Positions 35,202-43,822 of a DNA stretch of 64,000 nt are shown here, one piece after another. The position numbers and the translations under genes are program-made. Source of the DNA: Clostridia bacterium (GTDB lineage Bacteria; Bacillota; Clostridia; UBA1381). The stretch lies in contig JAGBHE010000061.1 in NCBI GenBank assembly GCA_017935675.1, forward strand, positions 144,899 through 208,898, written 5' to 3'. Each line of letters opens with the position of its first letter. The first letter of the stretch is position 1. A model generated the notes under the pieces. That model saw only the letters and a program-made list of their open reading frames with translations, did no database searches and was not told the DNA's origin.

Positions 35202-36788
35202 ATGTTGAAAAAAATACTCGCTTTTGTTTTGGTATTCTCAACACTTACTGTCGGCGCGTCAAATGTGAGGGCGGCGTATACCCCGCAGTTCAGTGTGTGG
35301 GACGGCTCTGTTGATACCTCCTGGGCGGAGGAGAATACGCTTATAATAGACTCTGCTGCCGATCTGGCAGGTCTGCGAAATCTTGTCTGGTCAGGTACAA
35401 ACTTTAAATCAAAGGCCATATATCTGAAGGCAAACATAGATTTAAATAATCTTAACTGGAAATACGGTATCGGCGGACAAAAGGACAACTCGTGGGGCTC
35501 CGGAACTACGAGGTCTTTTCAGGGAGAGCTTTTCGGAAACGGACATATAATCAAAAACCTGACCATTAACCCGAATCTGCCCGACGCTTCGGAAAGTCCT
35601 TTATCCGATGAGGTTATCGGTAAAAATATTTCCGTAGGTTTATTCGGATATATTGCAAGCGGAACATTGGGCGGTTTGAATTTGGAGGATGCTTCAATAA
35701 CATTGCCGGACAAAACCCCCGACCCCACCTCCGATTGGCAGCAGCAAAAGAATTATAATGCCGGCACATTGATTGGTCTGAGTGCCGACAATATAATAAA
35801 CGGCTGCACGGTTAAAAACGTGAAATTCAGCGGCGGATGGAACTGTGCAAACGAAGCGACTCCTATGTATGTACATATTGGAGGAATGATCGGAAACATG
35901 GCTCAGGGAGTAAACATATATAATTCATATGTGAACGGCGCTGATTTCAGAGAAATTAAAAAGGGTGATGTGAACTACCGTGCTTTCAAGGCCGGCTTTG
36001 CCTGCGCAAGCCAAAATACCGGAGCTGTACAGAATGTTTATGCCGTAAATATGAAATATGACAAGGATGCGGTTATCAGCGACGGAAGCTGGTACGATGA
36101 CGGCAAAGGTACTTCCTATAAGGTTATGAGAAACTACGATTCCCTGATAATGTTCCGGGAAGGGAATGGATCCTATTATACCTTTGGCAGCAAGGCATCG
36201 GTATATACCGATAAATATGCTCATGCAAGGGAAACATCGGTTATTTCCGGAGCGGCGGATCCTCAGACAGCGGAAGAGTTTGGTGCCGATTCGGTATTTG
36301 TCAAGCCGGAGCATAGCGGGATCTCATATAATACAATGATTAATCTTAAGGAATTCGGTATAGAATATCCCGTAACTGCTGCAGAAAAGCTTTTTGCGGT
36401 AAAAGCAGACTTTTATCAGGGGGATACCCTTTTGAAAGAGCTTCCGGCTCAGGGGGATACAGCGGAGGTTAAGCTGAGGACCTATAATACAACAGGCAGT
36501 GCGCAGAGCTTTGATGTTATTGTGGGTAAATATGCCGCAGGAACTCTGACAGATACGGAAATTGCCCGGAGTATATCAGCATCGGAATTGATAAGCGGTC
36601 AAACGCCGGGAAGATGGGATCAGTGGCAGCCCTATGCTTATGGCGTAACAGATGAGGAGCTGTCAAAAATGAATGCGCCGGAGCCCGCCGGATGTGCAAT
36701 TACAGCCGGAGGCTTTGATTCGGCAAATATATTGTGCTGGAGTACAGTTGAGCAGATGACTCCTGTTTCACGGAAATCCGGCATATAA
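35202..36788 (+). CDS. Secreted beta-solenoid protein sharing the VWDGSVD domain
   Basis: 528 aa. Signal peptide 1-22 (ends VRAAY). The main domain (~25-390) begins FSVWDGSVDTSW and has FQGELFGNGHIIKNLTINPN and VGLFGYIASGTLGGLNLEDA, a GLUG-like beta-solenoid that aligns with the C-terminal ~350 residues of the metallophosphoesterase at 15822. The last ~130 residues are a beta-sandwich ending CWSTVEQMTPVSRKSG, a tail often seen in clostridial surface enzymes. There is no recognisable catalytic signature, so a glycan-binding role is as likely as an enzymatic one. Start at the ATG at 35202, with AAGGAG upstream; an earlier GTG at 35190 touches that site. Last gene of locus 1. Confidence 0.75.
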   Translation: MLKKILAFVLVFSTLTVGASNVRAAYTPQFSVWDGSVDTSWAEENTLIIDSAADLAGLRNLVWSGTNFKSKAIYLKANIDLNNLNWKYGIGGQKDNSWGSGTTRSFQGELFGNGHIIKNLTINPNLPDASESPLSDEVIGKNISVGLFGYIASGTLGGLNLEDASITLPDKTPDPTSDWQQQKNYNAGTLIGLSADNIINGCTVKNVKFSGGWNCANEATPMYVHIGGMIGNMAQGVNIYNSYVNGADFREIKKGDVNYRAFKAGFACASQNTGAVQNVYAVNMKYDKDAVISDGSWYDDGKGTSYKVMRNYDSLIMFREGNGSYYTFGSKASVYTDKYAHARETSVISGAADPQTAEEFGADSVFVKPEHSGISYNTMINLKEFGIEYPVTAAEKLFAVKADFYQGDTLLKELPAQGDTAEVKLRTYNTTGSAQSFDVIVGKYAAGTLTDTEIARSISASELISGQTPGRWDQWQPYAYGVTDEELSKMNAPEPAGCAITAGGFDSANILCWSTVEQMTPVSRKSGI

Positions 36789-36860
36789 CTGTATTTAGAT
36801 AATTATATTTTCTTTCATTTAAGGTCTTGACGGAAATATACCGCAGATGAAATGAGAAAG

Positions 36861-36890
36861 AGCAGCGTTTTAAAATGACGCTGCTTTTTT
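36861..36890 (+). terminator. Intrinsic terminator closing locus 1
   Basis: AGCAGCGT (36861-36868) pairs with ACGCTGCT (36878-36885), followed by T6. It lies about 70 bases beyond the last gene of locus 1. Confidence 0.88.
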
Positions 36891-36935
36891 GTGCGGAGAA
36901 GTTTTACAGCTGTGAAAAACATAATAGCTTGTCAA

Positions 36936-37286
36936 TCAATAGAACTTATATTTCTTTATTGTTTCAATGTTGTCCTTCAGCATTTGAAGCTGACTATCAT
37001 TCATATTTGACATTTCGGCAACTATGGTATTTATTAACGCAGCATTAACATTTTCATCTAAATCCTCTGCAAAAACATCAATAGGAACATTAATTGCTTT
37101 TGCTATTGCCGCTATTGTTATAAAGTGTGAGTTATGATAACCGCTTTCGATTCTCGACAAGTGTTTTTGAGTTATACCCACATATTCGGAAACTGCCTCT
37201 TGAGTCAGCCCTGCTTTTAAACGGTAATATCTTATACGCTCACCGATTTTAATATAGGCTTCATTTCTTGTATCTGCTTTACCCAT
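36936..37286 (-). CDS. XRE-family helix-turn-helix regulator
   Basis: 116 aa cytosolic protein. A Cro/C1-type HTH covers ~13-72: IGERIRYYRLKAGLTQEAVSEYVGITQKHLSRIESG, given here as IGERIRYYRLKAGLTQ and ITQKHLSRIESG, has the expected recognition helix. The C-terminal 40 residues are helical (IVAEMSNMNDSQLQMLKDN) and may dimerise. It resembles small stand-alone regulators found near mobile or small defence-like genes, but no partner gene is clear. It faces away from the small membrane-protein genes at 37477-37988; the intervening ~190 bases are AT-rich and may hold divergent promoters. Confidence 0.85.
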   Translation of the reverse strand: MGKADTRNEAYIKIGERIRYYRLKAGLTQEAVSEYVGITQKHLSRIESGYHNSHFITIAAIAKAINVPIDVFAEDLDENVNAALINTIVAEMSNMNDSQLQMLKDNIETIKKYKFY

Positions 37287-37476
37287 TTGAAATACATCCT
37301 TATTATAAGAGATTTAATAATTATATTATAAAGTATTTTGTCAAAAATTATAACTTGATATAAGAAGCATAACACCTTATTTAGGTAATATTACATATAG
37401 ACTTTATGTTATATAAGTGGTATAATAATAATTAATTATTACCCAAACATAGTATAAGGGCAATAAAGTTAAAAAA

Positions 37477-37581
37477 ATGAACAGATTAAATAAAATGCTT
37501 ATATCAATATTAATATTTTTAAGTATTACAGCTTGCAGCGTACCGATAGAAGGCCTAACCGCCCTGAGGAAACTGTATTAG
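37477..37581 (+). CDS. Very short lipoprotein-like ORF (possible remnant)
   Basis: 34 codons: a basic start (MNRLNK), a hydrophobic run and the lipobox SITAC, then only about 15 more residues before TAG. A clear lipoprotein signal peptide with almost no mature part suggests the front end of a decayed gene, or a small lipopeptide. The ribosome site is weak (AAGGG, about 14 bases upstream). It ends 29 bases before the next small gene. Confidence 0.4.
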   Translation: MNRLNKMLISILIFLSITACSVPIEGLTALRKLY

Positions 37582-37610
37582 ATAATATCATTATGAAGGA
37601 GATTGTTATT

Positions 37611-37988
37611 ATGGGATATTGGATTTTTATTTTAATTATATTCAGTATATTAGGCTTGATGATATTTTTTGCTTGGGATTCAATAACAAAAGAAAAAGAT
37701 TTGGCAAATTTCCGAATTTCAATAGTCGGTATTTGTCTTGTCGGCATTATAAGCGTTTATTTCGGAATAGATATACCAAACGCATTGGCAGGCGGACAGG
37801 AAATATACATTGATAAATTTCCTGATGTAGTAAGGATACAGAATTTACATATTATCGGTGCAAACGGAAAATATTTTATTTCCTTCAACGGTTATAACCC
37901 CGAAAAATACGAGCAAAATACTGAATATCGGATTACTTATACCAAATTTACAAACAGCATACTTAATATAGAAAAAGTTGATAAATAG
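37611..37988 (+). CDS. Small two-helix membrane protein, unknown function
   Basis: 125 aa. Two hydrophobic helices (~2-20, YWIFILIIFSILGLMIFF, and ~38-55, IVGICLVGIISVYFGIDI) flank a short charged loop, and ~70 polar residues follow, probably a beta domain outside the membrane (IIGANGKYFISFNGYNPEKY). AAGGAG sits 9-10 bases before the ATG at 37611; the frame is open further upstream, but no better start is seen. I do not recognise the family. It directly follows the lipoprotein-like remnant and ends at a dispersed palindrome. Confidence 0.6.
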   Translation: MGYWIFILIIFSILGLMIFFAWDSITKEKDLANFRISIVGICLVGIISVYFGIDIPNALAGGQEIYIDKFPDVVRIQNLHIIGANGKYFISFNGYNPEKYEQNTEYRITYTKFTNSILNIEKVDK

Positions 37989-38015
37989 AACACAAGGGGA
38001 CGGTTCTCTTGTGTT
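37989..38015. repeat. Dispersed GGGACGGTT palindrome, copy 2
   Basis: The same 27-base unit as at 8700-8726 (AACACAAG-N11-CTTGTGTT), starting at the stop codon of the small membrane-protein gene. Confidence 0.7.
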
Positions 38016-38345
38016 TGAAATTGACCGTTCTTCCGGCAGATAAAAACCGCGCACCTCTCGCAAGCTATGAGGATGCAATAAACAACGTGTATTCGCTATG
38101 CGGAAATTGTTTTAAAAATTGTTATAACTGCACGAGCGCCCGCAAAAATTACGGGCGCCCTTGACATGTCAGCAGATTTATGTTATAGTATAATCATGGC
38201 AGAAGGCAGTTGAATTGCCTTTTGCCACATGAATAACTTTTAAAATATACAAGATCAGGGATTTTCCATAGTTAATCCCTGTGTTTTAATGCTTATTTTG
38301 GCAGATTAATGAATGTTTTTCAATCAAATAAAGAAGGTGTATTTT
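38016..38345 (+). promoter_or_regulatory. Promoter and structured leader before the YczE-like gene
   Basis: This ~330-base gap begins with sequence resembling a decayed coding end, then a GC-rich hairpin GCGCCCG-N9-CGGGCGC (38135-38157). A strong promoter follows: TTGACA (38161-38166), 17 bases, TATAGT (38184-38189). The transcribed leader has an 11-bp hairpin GGCAGAAGGCA/TGCCTTTTGCC (38198-38226) and a second hairpin CAGGGATT/AATCCCTG (38256-38281) followed by TGTTTT, which could act as an attenuator. No known riboswitch consensus is recognised. Confidence 0.55.
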
Positions 38346-38999
38346 TTGAAACAAATTGTCAGAAGCTACGCATTGTTTCTTATCGGGCTTTTTGTCGCCT
38401 CAATGGGGGTGGCGCTTTCCGCAAAAGCAGGTCTGGGAACTTCTCCGGTCGCGTCCGTTCCGTATTCCATAGCGCTGCTTAACCACACATTGACCTTTGG
38501 CTGGTGGCTGAATCTATGGAGTGTGATTCAAATTCTTGTTCAAATCGCATTGCTGCGTAAGAAATGCAATCCTATGGAAATTATTATACAGACGGTTCTT
38601 GCATTTGTATATGGATATCTGACTGATTTTTCCTGCATGCTGATTAGTGGCATACAAGCAAACAGCTATGCCGTTCAGTTCGGGCTCATGATGTTGGGCT
38701 GCTTTGTACTCGGATTAGGGATTTGGATACAGCTGAAGGGCGGTGTTGCAATGCTGCCCGGAGAAGCGATGAACAGAGCAATCAGTGAGATCAGCGGCAA
38801 ACGTTATGAGAATATCAAAATTCTCTTTGATGTGCTGTACATAATAGCGGCAGCCGTTATTTGTTTGCTGTTTCTCGGAAAGCTGCAAGGTGTCCGTGAA
38901 GGCAGCATCATTGCAGCTTTGCTGATTGGTAATATTATAAAGTTTTATAATCGTCTGTTTGAAAAATTGACGAAAAAGAGTTCAGTGGATGTACAATAG
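38346..38999 (+). CDS. YczE/YitT-like integral membrane protein
   Basis: About 217 aa with five or six hydrophobic helices. The opening helix ALFLIGLFVASMGVALSAKAGLGTSPVASVPYSIA (seen as GVALSAKAGLGTSPVASVPY) and LGLGIWIQLKGGVAMLPGEAM are characteristic of the YczE/YyaS/YitT group of membrane proteins, of unknown transport function. The frame can start at ATG 38313, which lacks a ribosome site; TTG at 38346 has AGAAGGTG about 6 bases upstream, so I prefer it. The gene ends next to a 62-base palindrome. Its structured leader suggests that expression is controlled by attenuation. Confidence 0.8.
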   Translation: MKQIVRSYALFLIGLFVASMGVALSAKAGLGTSPVASVPYSIALLNHTLTFGWWLNLWSVIQILVQIALLRKKCNPMEIIIQTVLAFVYGYLTDFSCMLISGIQANSYAVQFGLMMLGCFVLGLGIWIQLKGGVAMLPGEAMNRAISEISGKRYENIKILFDVLYIIAAAVICLLFLGKLQGVREGSIIAALLIGNIIKFYNRLFEKLTKKSSVDVQ

Positions 39000-39012
39000 C
39001 ATCATGTTTTCC

Positions 39013-39074
39013 AACACAAAGGGACGGTTCTCCTGTGTTCGATTTCGAACACAGGAGAACCGTCCCTTTGTGTT
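39013..39074. terminator. 30-bp perfect inverted repeat between convergent genes
   Basis: Two GGGACGGTT units in head-to-head arrangement: arms 39013-39042 and 39045-39074 are perfectly complementary over 30 bases with a 2-base loop. The palindrome fills the space between the YczE-like gene (+) and the AraC gene (-), and ends immediately before the AraC stop codon, so it probably serves as a bidirectional terminator. Its unit is the same repeat as at 8700 and 37989. Confidence 0.8.
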
Positions 39075-39965
39075 TTATTCCCTTGTAATTGCGCTGCTGC
39101 CGGAGGGGGAATCCATTTGAATCTGAGAAAAAATATCATTTTTCTTATAAAAGGACGGCGGACTTCCGGTGATTTGCTTGAATACGCGGTTAAAATTCTG
39201 CGTGCTTGTAAAGCCGCAGCGTTTTGCGACCTGTACCACACTGCAGTTTGAGGAGACAAGCATGGTAATTGCTTTTTGAATCCGGACGGAGTTTATATAT
39301 TCAACAAGCGATATTCCGATGTCCTTTTTAAAGCTTCTTGACAGGTACGACGGCGATACATAAAAAATCTCCGACAGCCGTGTAAGGCTTAATTTCTCAC
39401 GGTAATGTTCATTTATATACCTTATAACAGGGTCGCTGCGCGCCGGTACAAGCGGGGAAGACAGGAGATCCTCGCTTTGGGCATCATAGTTGCGCTGACA
39501 AAAGGACAGCATCTGCAGAAAGATTCCGTATATGGCAAGATCATATTCCGCGTGCTTGTCATGCATCTCGGCCAAAATCTTCTCAACATAAGACTTGTAT
39601 ATATTCTGATCATTCTTGGAAAGAGGTATCAGTGAGTAGTTGTTTTGAAGAAATGAATTGGGATTTTTAAATTTGTAATGCCGGTTGACAGATAAGGTAT
39701 TAAGCGTAAAAGTTACAATAAAGGCTTTATATGTTGTTTCTGAGGCATTCATAATCTGGTGAGAGGTATAAGGAGAGACTAAAACAATGCTTCCGGGCAG
39801 AATGTTTAAGGTTTTATTATCAATAATAAAAATGCGCGATCCGCCCATTAAATAATAAAGCTCATAGGTTTTGTGAAAGTGGTTTACCGTCTTATTTGTT
39901 TTTGCGCTTTTGTATTCTATGGATAAATCCAGGTCCTTGTCCTTATAAGTCATAACATTATTCAT
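39075..39965 (-). CDS. AraC family regulator, divergent from locus 2
   Basis: 296 aa. Cupin-type N-terminal sensing domain (~20-100: HFHKTYELYYLMGGSRIF, given as HFHKTYELYYLMGG; LPGSIVLVSPYTSH), and the C-terminal AraC double HTH (~175-275) with LSLTRLSEIFYVSPSYLSR and CGFTSTQNFNRVFKQITG. It lies directly upstream of and divergent from the importer genes starting at 40206, across a ~240-base control region, and is the only regulator in locus 2, so it is the likely activator of the rhamnogalacturonan genes. Ligand unknown; a released sugar is probable. Confidence 0.88.
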   Translation of the reverse strand: MNNVMTYKDKDLDLSIEYKSAKTNKTVNHFHKTYELYYLMGGSRIFIIDNKTLNILPGSIVLVSPYTSHQIMNASETTYKAFIVTFTLNTLSVNRHYKFKNPNSFLQNNYSLIPLSKNDQNIYKSYVEKILAEMHDKHAEYDLAIYGIFLQMLSFCQRNYDAQSEDLLSSPLVPARSDPVIRYINEHYREKLSLTRLSEIFYVSPSYLSRSFKKDIGISLVEYINSVRIQKAITMLVSSNCSVVQVAKRCGFTSTQNFNRVFKQITGSPPSFYKKNDIFSQIQMDSPSGSSAITRE

Positions 39966-40205
39966 AATTTTAACCTCGTTTTAAAATTCATGTTTGAAGC
40001 TTTCGTCGGTTTTACAGTCTGCTGCATTAAGTATAACATATTACTGGACAAAATTCAAGAGGTTTTATTAAGATATGACAACATAATAGAGTTTTTTTGT
40101 GATATTATATAGTAAAAGCAAATAATGCTTTTATGTATAACGTAAAATTTGCTTAACATTAAAACACATTAACTAATATTTTGAACAGATAGGAGTGTGA
40201 AGATA

Positions 40206-41114
40206 TTGGCTGTCAGGAAAAAAAGCAAAATCAAAGCATCAATGGGGGAGCGCATCTTCGGAGTTTTTGATAATTTATTAATATTTTTTATAATGATTAT
40301 CATGGCATACCCTATATGGCATATATTGATGGCATCGTTCAGTGACAGCAGCGAGCTTATAAAGAACACGGGAGTTCTTCTGCTGCCGAGAGGCTTCAGC
40401 ACAAAGGCGTATCAGCTGATGGCAAAAAATCCGAATATATTGACCGGATATATGAACACGTTGTTTATTGTTTTGACAAGCGTGACGCTGAACATCATTT
40501 TCACATCGGTGGGAGCGTATTTTTTATCGAGGAAAAGAGTTATGTGGCAAAAGCCGATTATGGTGCTGATAATTTTTTCTATGTATTTCTCGGGGGGACT
40601 GATACCGTCCTACCTCTTGATTGCAAAGACGCTGCACCTTAATAATTCATATTGGGCAATTATTTTACCGTCGCTTGTAAGTACATATAACCTTGTCGTT
40701 ATGCGCACATCATTCGCCTCAATTCCGGACAGCCTTGAGGAAGCGGCGCGGATTGACGGTGCGGGGCATATAACCATTCTGGTAAAAATTATCCTTCCGC
40801 TGTCTATGCCTATTATTTCGGTTATGATACTGTACTATGGCGTGGCACACTGGAACGCATGGTTCCCGGCAAGCATTTATTTAAAGGACAGAAGCAAATA
40901 TCCGCTTCAGCTTATTTTAAGAGAGATTCTTATCGCAAACAATACATCATCTATGGCGAATGCCGGCGCTGCCGATATCGGAGACGCGCTGTCTGTTTCG
41001 GAGAGCGTAAAGTACGCCGTAATCGTTACGGCAACATTCCCGATACTGTGCGTTTATCCGTTCCTGCAGAAATATTTTGTTAAAGGCGTTATGATAGGAG
41101 CGGTCAAGGGTTAA
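40206..41114 (+). CDS. Sugar ABC transporter permease, LplC/YtcP type (locus 2)
   Basis: 302 aa with six membrane helices: PIWHILMASFSDSSEL near the N-terminus, MYFSGGLIPSYLLIAKTL, EAA loop EEAARIDGAGHITILVKI and the tail KYFVKGVMIGAVKG. It is the equivalent of 31806-32714 but comes first here; the gene order (LplC, LplB, binding protein) is the reverse of locus 1. TTG at 40206 lies ten bases from AGGAG, while the GTG at 40197 almost touches it, so TTG is the more likely start. It imports oligosaccharides, with energy presumably supplied by a shared ATPase. Confidence 0.9.
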   Translation: MAVRKKSKIKASMGERIFGVFDNLLIFFIMIIMAYPIWHILMASFSDSSELIKNTGVLLLPRGFSTKAYQLMAKNPNILTGYMNTLFIVLTSVTLNIIFTSVGAYFLSRKRVMWQKPIMVLIIFSMYFSGGLIPSYLLIAKTLHLNNSYWAIILPSLVSTYNLVVMRTSFASIPDSLEEAARIDGAGHITILVKIILPLSMPIISVMILYYGVAHWNAWFPASIYLKDRSKYPLQLILREILIANNTSSMANAGAADIGDALSVSESVKYAVIVTATFPILCVYPFLQKYFVKGVMIGAVKG

Positions 41115-41175
41115 TTTGGATTTATTCGGGAATCCGAATTGAAATTAAATGATAAGGAAGGTTGAAATATAAATT

Positions 41176-42123
41176 ATGGGAAAGAGGAACGATGTTTATA
41201 CTGAAAACAGAAATTCTCTGCGAAAAAGAATAAAGGAGGATTTCGTCAGAAACAGAAGCCTGTATTTGCTTGTTCTCCCTGTTGTTGCGTTTTATTTGAT
41301 TTTTAACTACGGACCCTTGTACGGCGCACTGATTGCGTTTAAGGATTATAAGCCGCAGCTCGGAATGTGGGGAAGCAAATGGGTAGGCTTTAAGCATTTT
41401 GAGGCTTTTTTCACCAATCCGTCTTTTTTCAAGCTGCTGAAAAATACGCTCAGAATAAGCCTGACTACCCTTGTTTTCGGTTTCCCAGCGCCGATTATCC
41501 TGGCGCTTTTGCTAAACGAGCTTAAGTCGCAGAAATTTGCAAAGATTGCGCAAAACATTACATATATGCCGCACTTTGTATCATTGGTTGTTATCTGCGG
41601 TATGCTGAAGGCATTTTGTGCGAAAAACGGTATAATCAATTATGTGCTGGCAATTTTCGGGCACGAGCCGGCAAATTTGCTGGTAATGCCGGAATACTTC
41701 ACTACAATATATGTCGCATCGGGAATATGGCAGGAGATCGGATGGGGATCGATCATATACCTTGCGGCGCTTACGTCGGTTGATGCACAGCTTTACGATT
41801 CCGCCGTTATAGACGGTGCGGGAAAATGGAGACAGCTTATCAGCATTACCATTCCCGCAATTGTTCCGACCATCATTACAATGCTGATTTTGAGAATAGG
41901 CTCAATTATCAGCGTAGGCTATGAAAAGCTTCTCCTTCTTTATAATGATGCGACACTCGGTGTTGCAGATGTTATAAATACATACACATACCGAAAGGGT
42001 CTTATTGATTTGGATTGGAGCTTCAGTGCGGCAGTCGGATTGTTTAACTCGGCAGTGAATCTTATATTCCTTGTGAGTGCAAATACCATCAGCAAAAAGC
42101 TGTCCGATACAGCATTATGGTAA
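41176..42123 (+). CDS. Sugar ABC transporter permease, LplB type (locus 2)
   Basis: 315 aa, six membrane helices. FNYGPLYGALIAFKDYKP is the LplB hallmark after helix 1, and SAVIDGAGKWRQLISITIP the EAA loop. AAGGTTG lies upstream of the ATG at 41176. It forms the channel with the permease at 40206 and receives substrate from the lipoprotein at 42182. The intergenic gap to the binding-protein gene is 58 bases, consistent with one operon. Confidence 0.9.
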   Translation: MGKRNDVYTENRNSLRKRIKEDFVRNRSLYLLVLPVVAFYLIFNYGPLYGALIAFKDYKPQLGMWGSKWVGFKHFEAFFTNPSFFKLLKNTLRISLTTLVFGFPAPIILALLLNELKSQKFAKIAQNITYMPHFVSLVVICGMLKAFCAKNGIINYVLAIFGHEPANLLVMPEYFTTIYVASGIWQEIGWGSIIYLAALTSVDAQLYDSAVIDGAGKWRQLISITIPAIVPTIITMLILRIGSIISVGYEKLLLLYNDATLGVADVINTYTYRKGLIDLDWSFSAAVGLFNSAVNLIFLVSANTISKKLSDTALW

Positions 42124-42181
42124 ATTGACGGACAGCTGTAAGGCTGTTTGTGAAAATAATAAAATGAGAGGAGACTTGAAA

Positions 42182-43780
42182 ATGAAAATCAGAAGGGAAA
42201 GGGCCTTGGCGGTAATATCTGCATTTACGGCGGCGGCTATGCTTTGTGCCTGCGGCGGCGATGGGAAAAGAACGGCATCACTTGAGGATATGGATTTGAG
42301 CCAATATCCGGTAAAGGCGGATGCGGAGCTGACATATTGGTTTGGTTTGGGAAGCAATGTTTCGGCGAGTGTGACGAATTTCGGAGAAACTGCGCTTGCA
42401 AAAAAGCTGGAGGAGGAGACGGGCGTAAAGGTAAAGTATATCCATCCGGCGCAGGGGCAGGAAAATGAGTCGTTCGGAATAATGGTTGCCTCGGACGAGA
42501 TGGCGGATATTGTAGTCACGAACTGGTCAACGGCACTCGGAGGCCCGGGGGTTACAATTAATGACAAGGTAATCATCTCGCTTAACGACTACCTGGACGA
42601 ATATGCACCTAACTATAAGAAAATTATTGAATCGGATGCTGAGATTGAAAAGGGTGTTAAAAATGATGACGGACAGGTATTTTGCTTCGGAACGCTGAAT
42701 GACGGCAAAACAATGACGGCAGGACCTATGATCAGAAAGGACTGGCTGGACGACTTGGGACTTGAGGTTCCGAAGACAATTGACGAGCTTGAAAATGCAT
42801 TGAGGGCGTTTAAGGAGAAAAAGGGTGCAGATGCTCCTATGTCGGGAACATCGGGGCTGACCTCTTATATTCTTATGACACTCGGCACAAGAGAAGGCTT
42901 TTACGTTGATAACGGAAAGGTTAAGTACGCCCCTGCCGAGCCGCATTATAAAAAGGTTGTTGAGCGGCTGGCAAAGTGGTATAAGGAGGGTCTGCTTGAC
43001 CAGAACTATCTTTCAAACGATAACACAATGCTGGATGCCAATATGCTTAACGGCAATACGGGCTTTGTCACGGCTTCAATCGGAAGCGGTATGGGTGCGT
43101 GGCTTGCGGCGATGGAAGGAAAAGACGATAAATTTGATTTGACGGCGGTGCCGTATGTCAGCTTTGACGGAGATGATAAGCCTAATATGGTAAGGGTTCC
43201 GACAAAAATCAATCAGTGGAGTACAACCGCGATTTCGGCGAAATGCAAGTATCCGGAGCTTGCGGCAAAATTCCTTGACTATTGCTACAGCGAGAAGGGG
43301 CATATGCTCTGCAACTTCGGTATAGAGGGAGAGTCATATGTTATGGAGGATGGTTATCCTAAGTTTACCGACAAGATTTTAAACAACCCGGACGGACTTT
43401 CGGTAAGTCAGGCTCTGGGCTATTATGCCGCAGCAGCGGGCGGCTCTGTTGCGGCATATATGAGCGATTCACGTTATTTAGAGCAGTATTATCAGCGCCC
43501 GCAGCAGAAGGAGGCACCCGGTATATGGACCTCGCAGGTTGATGATAATTACAGGGCGATGGAGCTTCCGCCGCTTTATTACGGCGCTGAGGAAAGCGAC
43601 GAATATGCCGATGTGGTAGCAAACCTTAATAAGTACCGTCAGGAGGGTACGGCGGCTTTTGTTGCCGGCTCCAGACCCATGTCTGAATATGAGTCGTTTG
43701 TTGACGGTTACCGCTCGCTCGGTCTTGACCGCGCACTGGTGATTATGCAGAGTGCATATGAACGGTATTTGGCTAAATGA
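42182..43780 (+). CDS. Sugar ABC transporter substrate-binding lipoprotein (locus 2)
   Basis: 532 aa. The lipoprotein signal ends AMLCACGG (lipobox LCAC), then a short linker precedes a large type 1-like extracellular binding protein (LTYWFGLGSN; PMIRKDWLDDLGLEVPKTIDEL; SAKCKYPELAAKFLDYCYS). GAGGAG is 8 bases before the ATG at 42182; the frame is open upstream through the end of the LplB gene, but that part is not a plausible signal. It is about 45 residues longer than the equivalent in locus 1 and shares only family-level similarity, consistent with a different ligand. The neighbours suggest oligo-rhamnogalacturonan. Confidence 0.9.
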   Translation: MKIRRERALAVISAFTAAAMLCACGGDGKRTASLEDMDLSQYPVKADAELTYWFGLGSNVSASVTNFGETALAKKLEEETGVKVKYIHPAQGQENESFGIMVASDEMADIVVTNWSTALGGPGVTINDKVIISLNDYLDEYAPNYKKIIESDAEIEKGVKNDDGQVFCFGTLNDGKTMTAGPMIRKDWLDDLGLEVPKTIDELENALRAFKEKKGADAPMSGTSGLTSYILMTLGTREGFYVDNGKVKYAPAEPHYKKVVERLAKWYKEGLLDQNYLSNDNTMLDANMLNGNTGFVTASIGSGMGAWLAAMEGKDDKFDLTAVPYVSFDGDDKPNMVRVPTKINQWSTTAISAKCKYPELAAKFLDYCYSEKGHMLCNFGIEGESYVMEDGYPKFTDKILNNPDGLSVSQALGYYAAAAGGSVAAYMSDSRYLEQYYQRPQQKEAPGIWTSQVDDNYRAMELPPLYYGAEESDEYADVVANLNKYRQEGTAAFVAGSRPMSEYESFVDGYRSLGLDRALVIMQSAYERYLAK

Positions 43781-43822
43781 TAAATGTTCACAGAATAATG
43801 ACGATGCTTTGAGGTGATTTTA

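Noticed and set aside
39013..39074. Insertion sequence ends
   Set aside because: No transposase or flanking duplication is visible; single and half copies elsewhere indicate a REP-type repeat.
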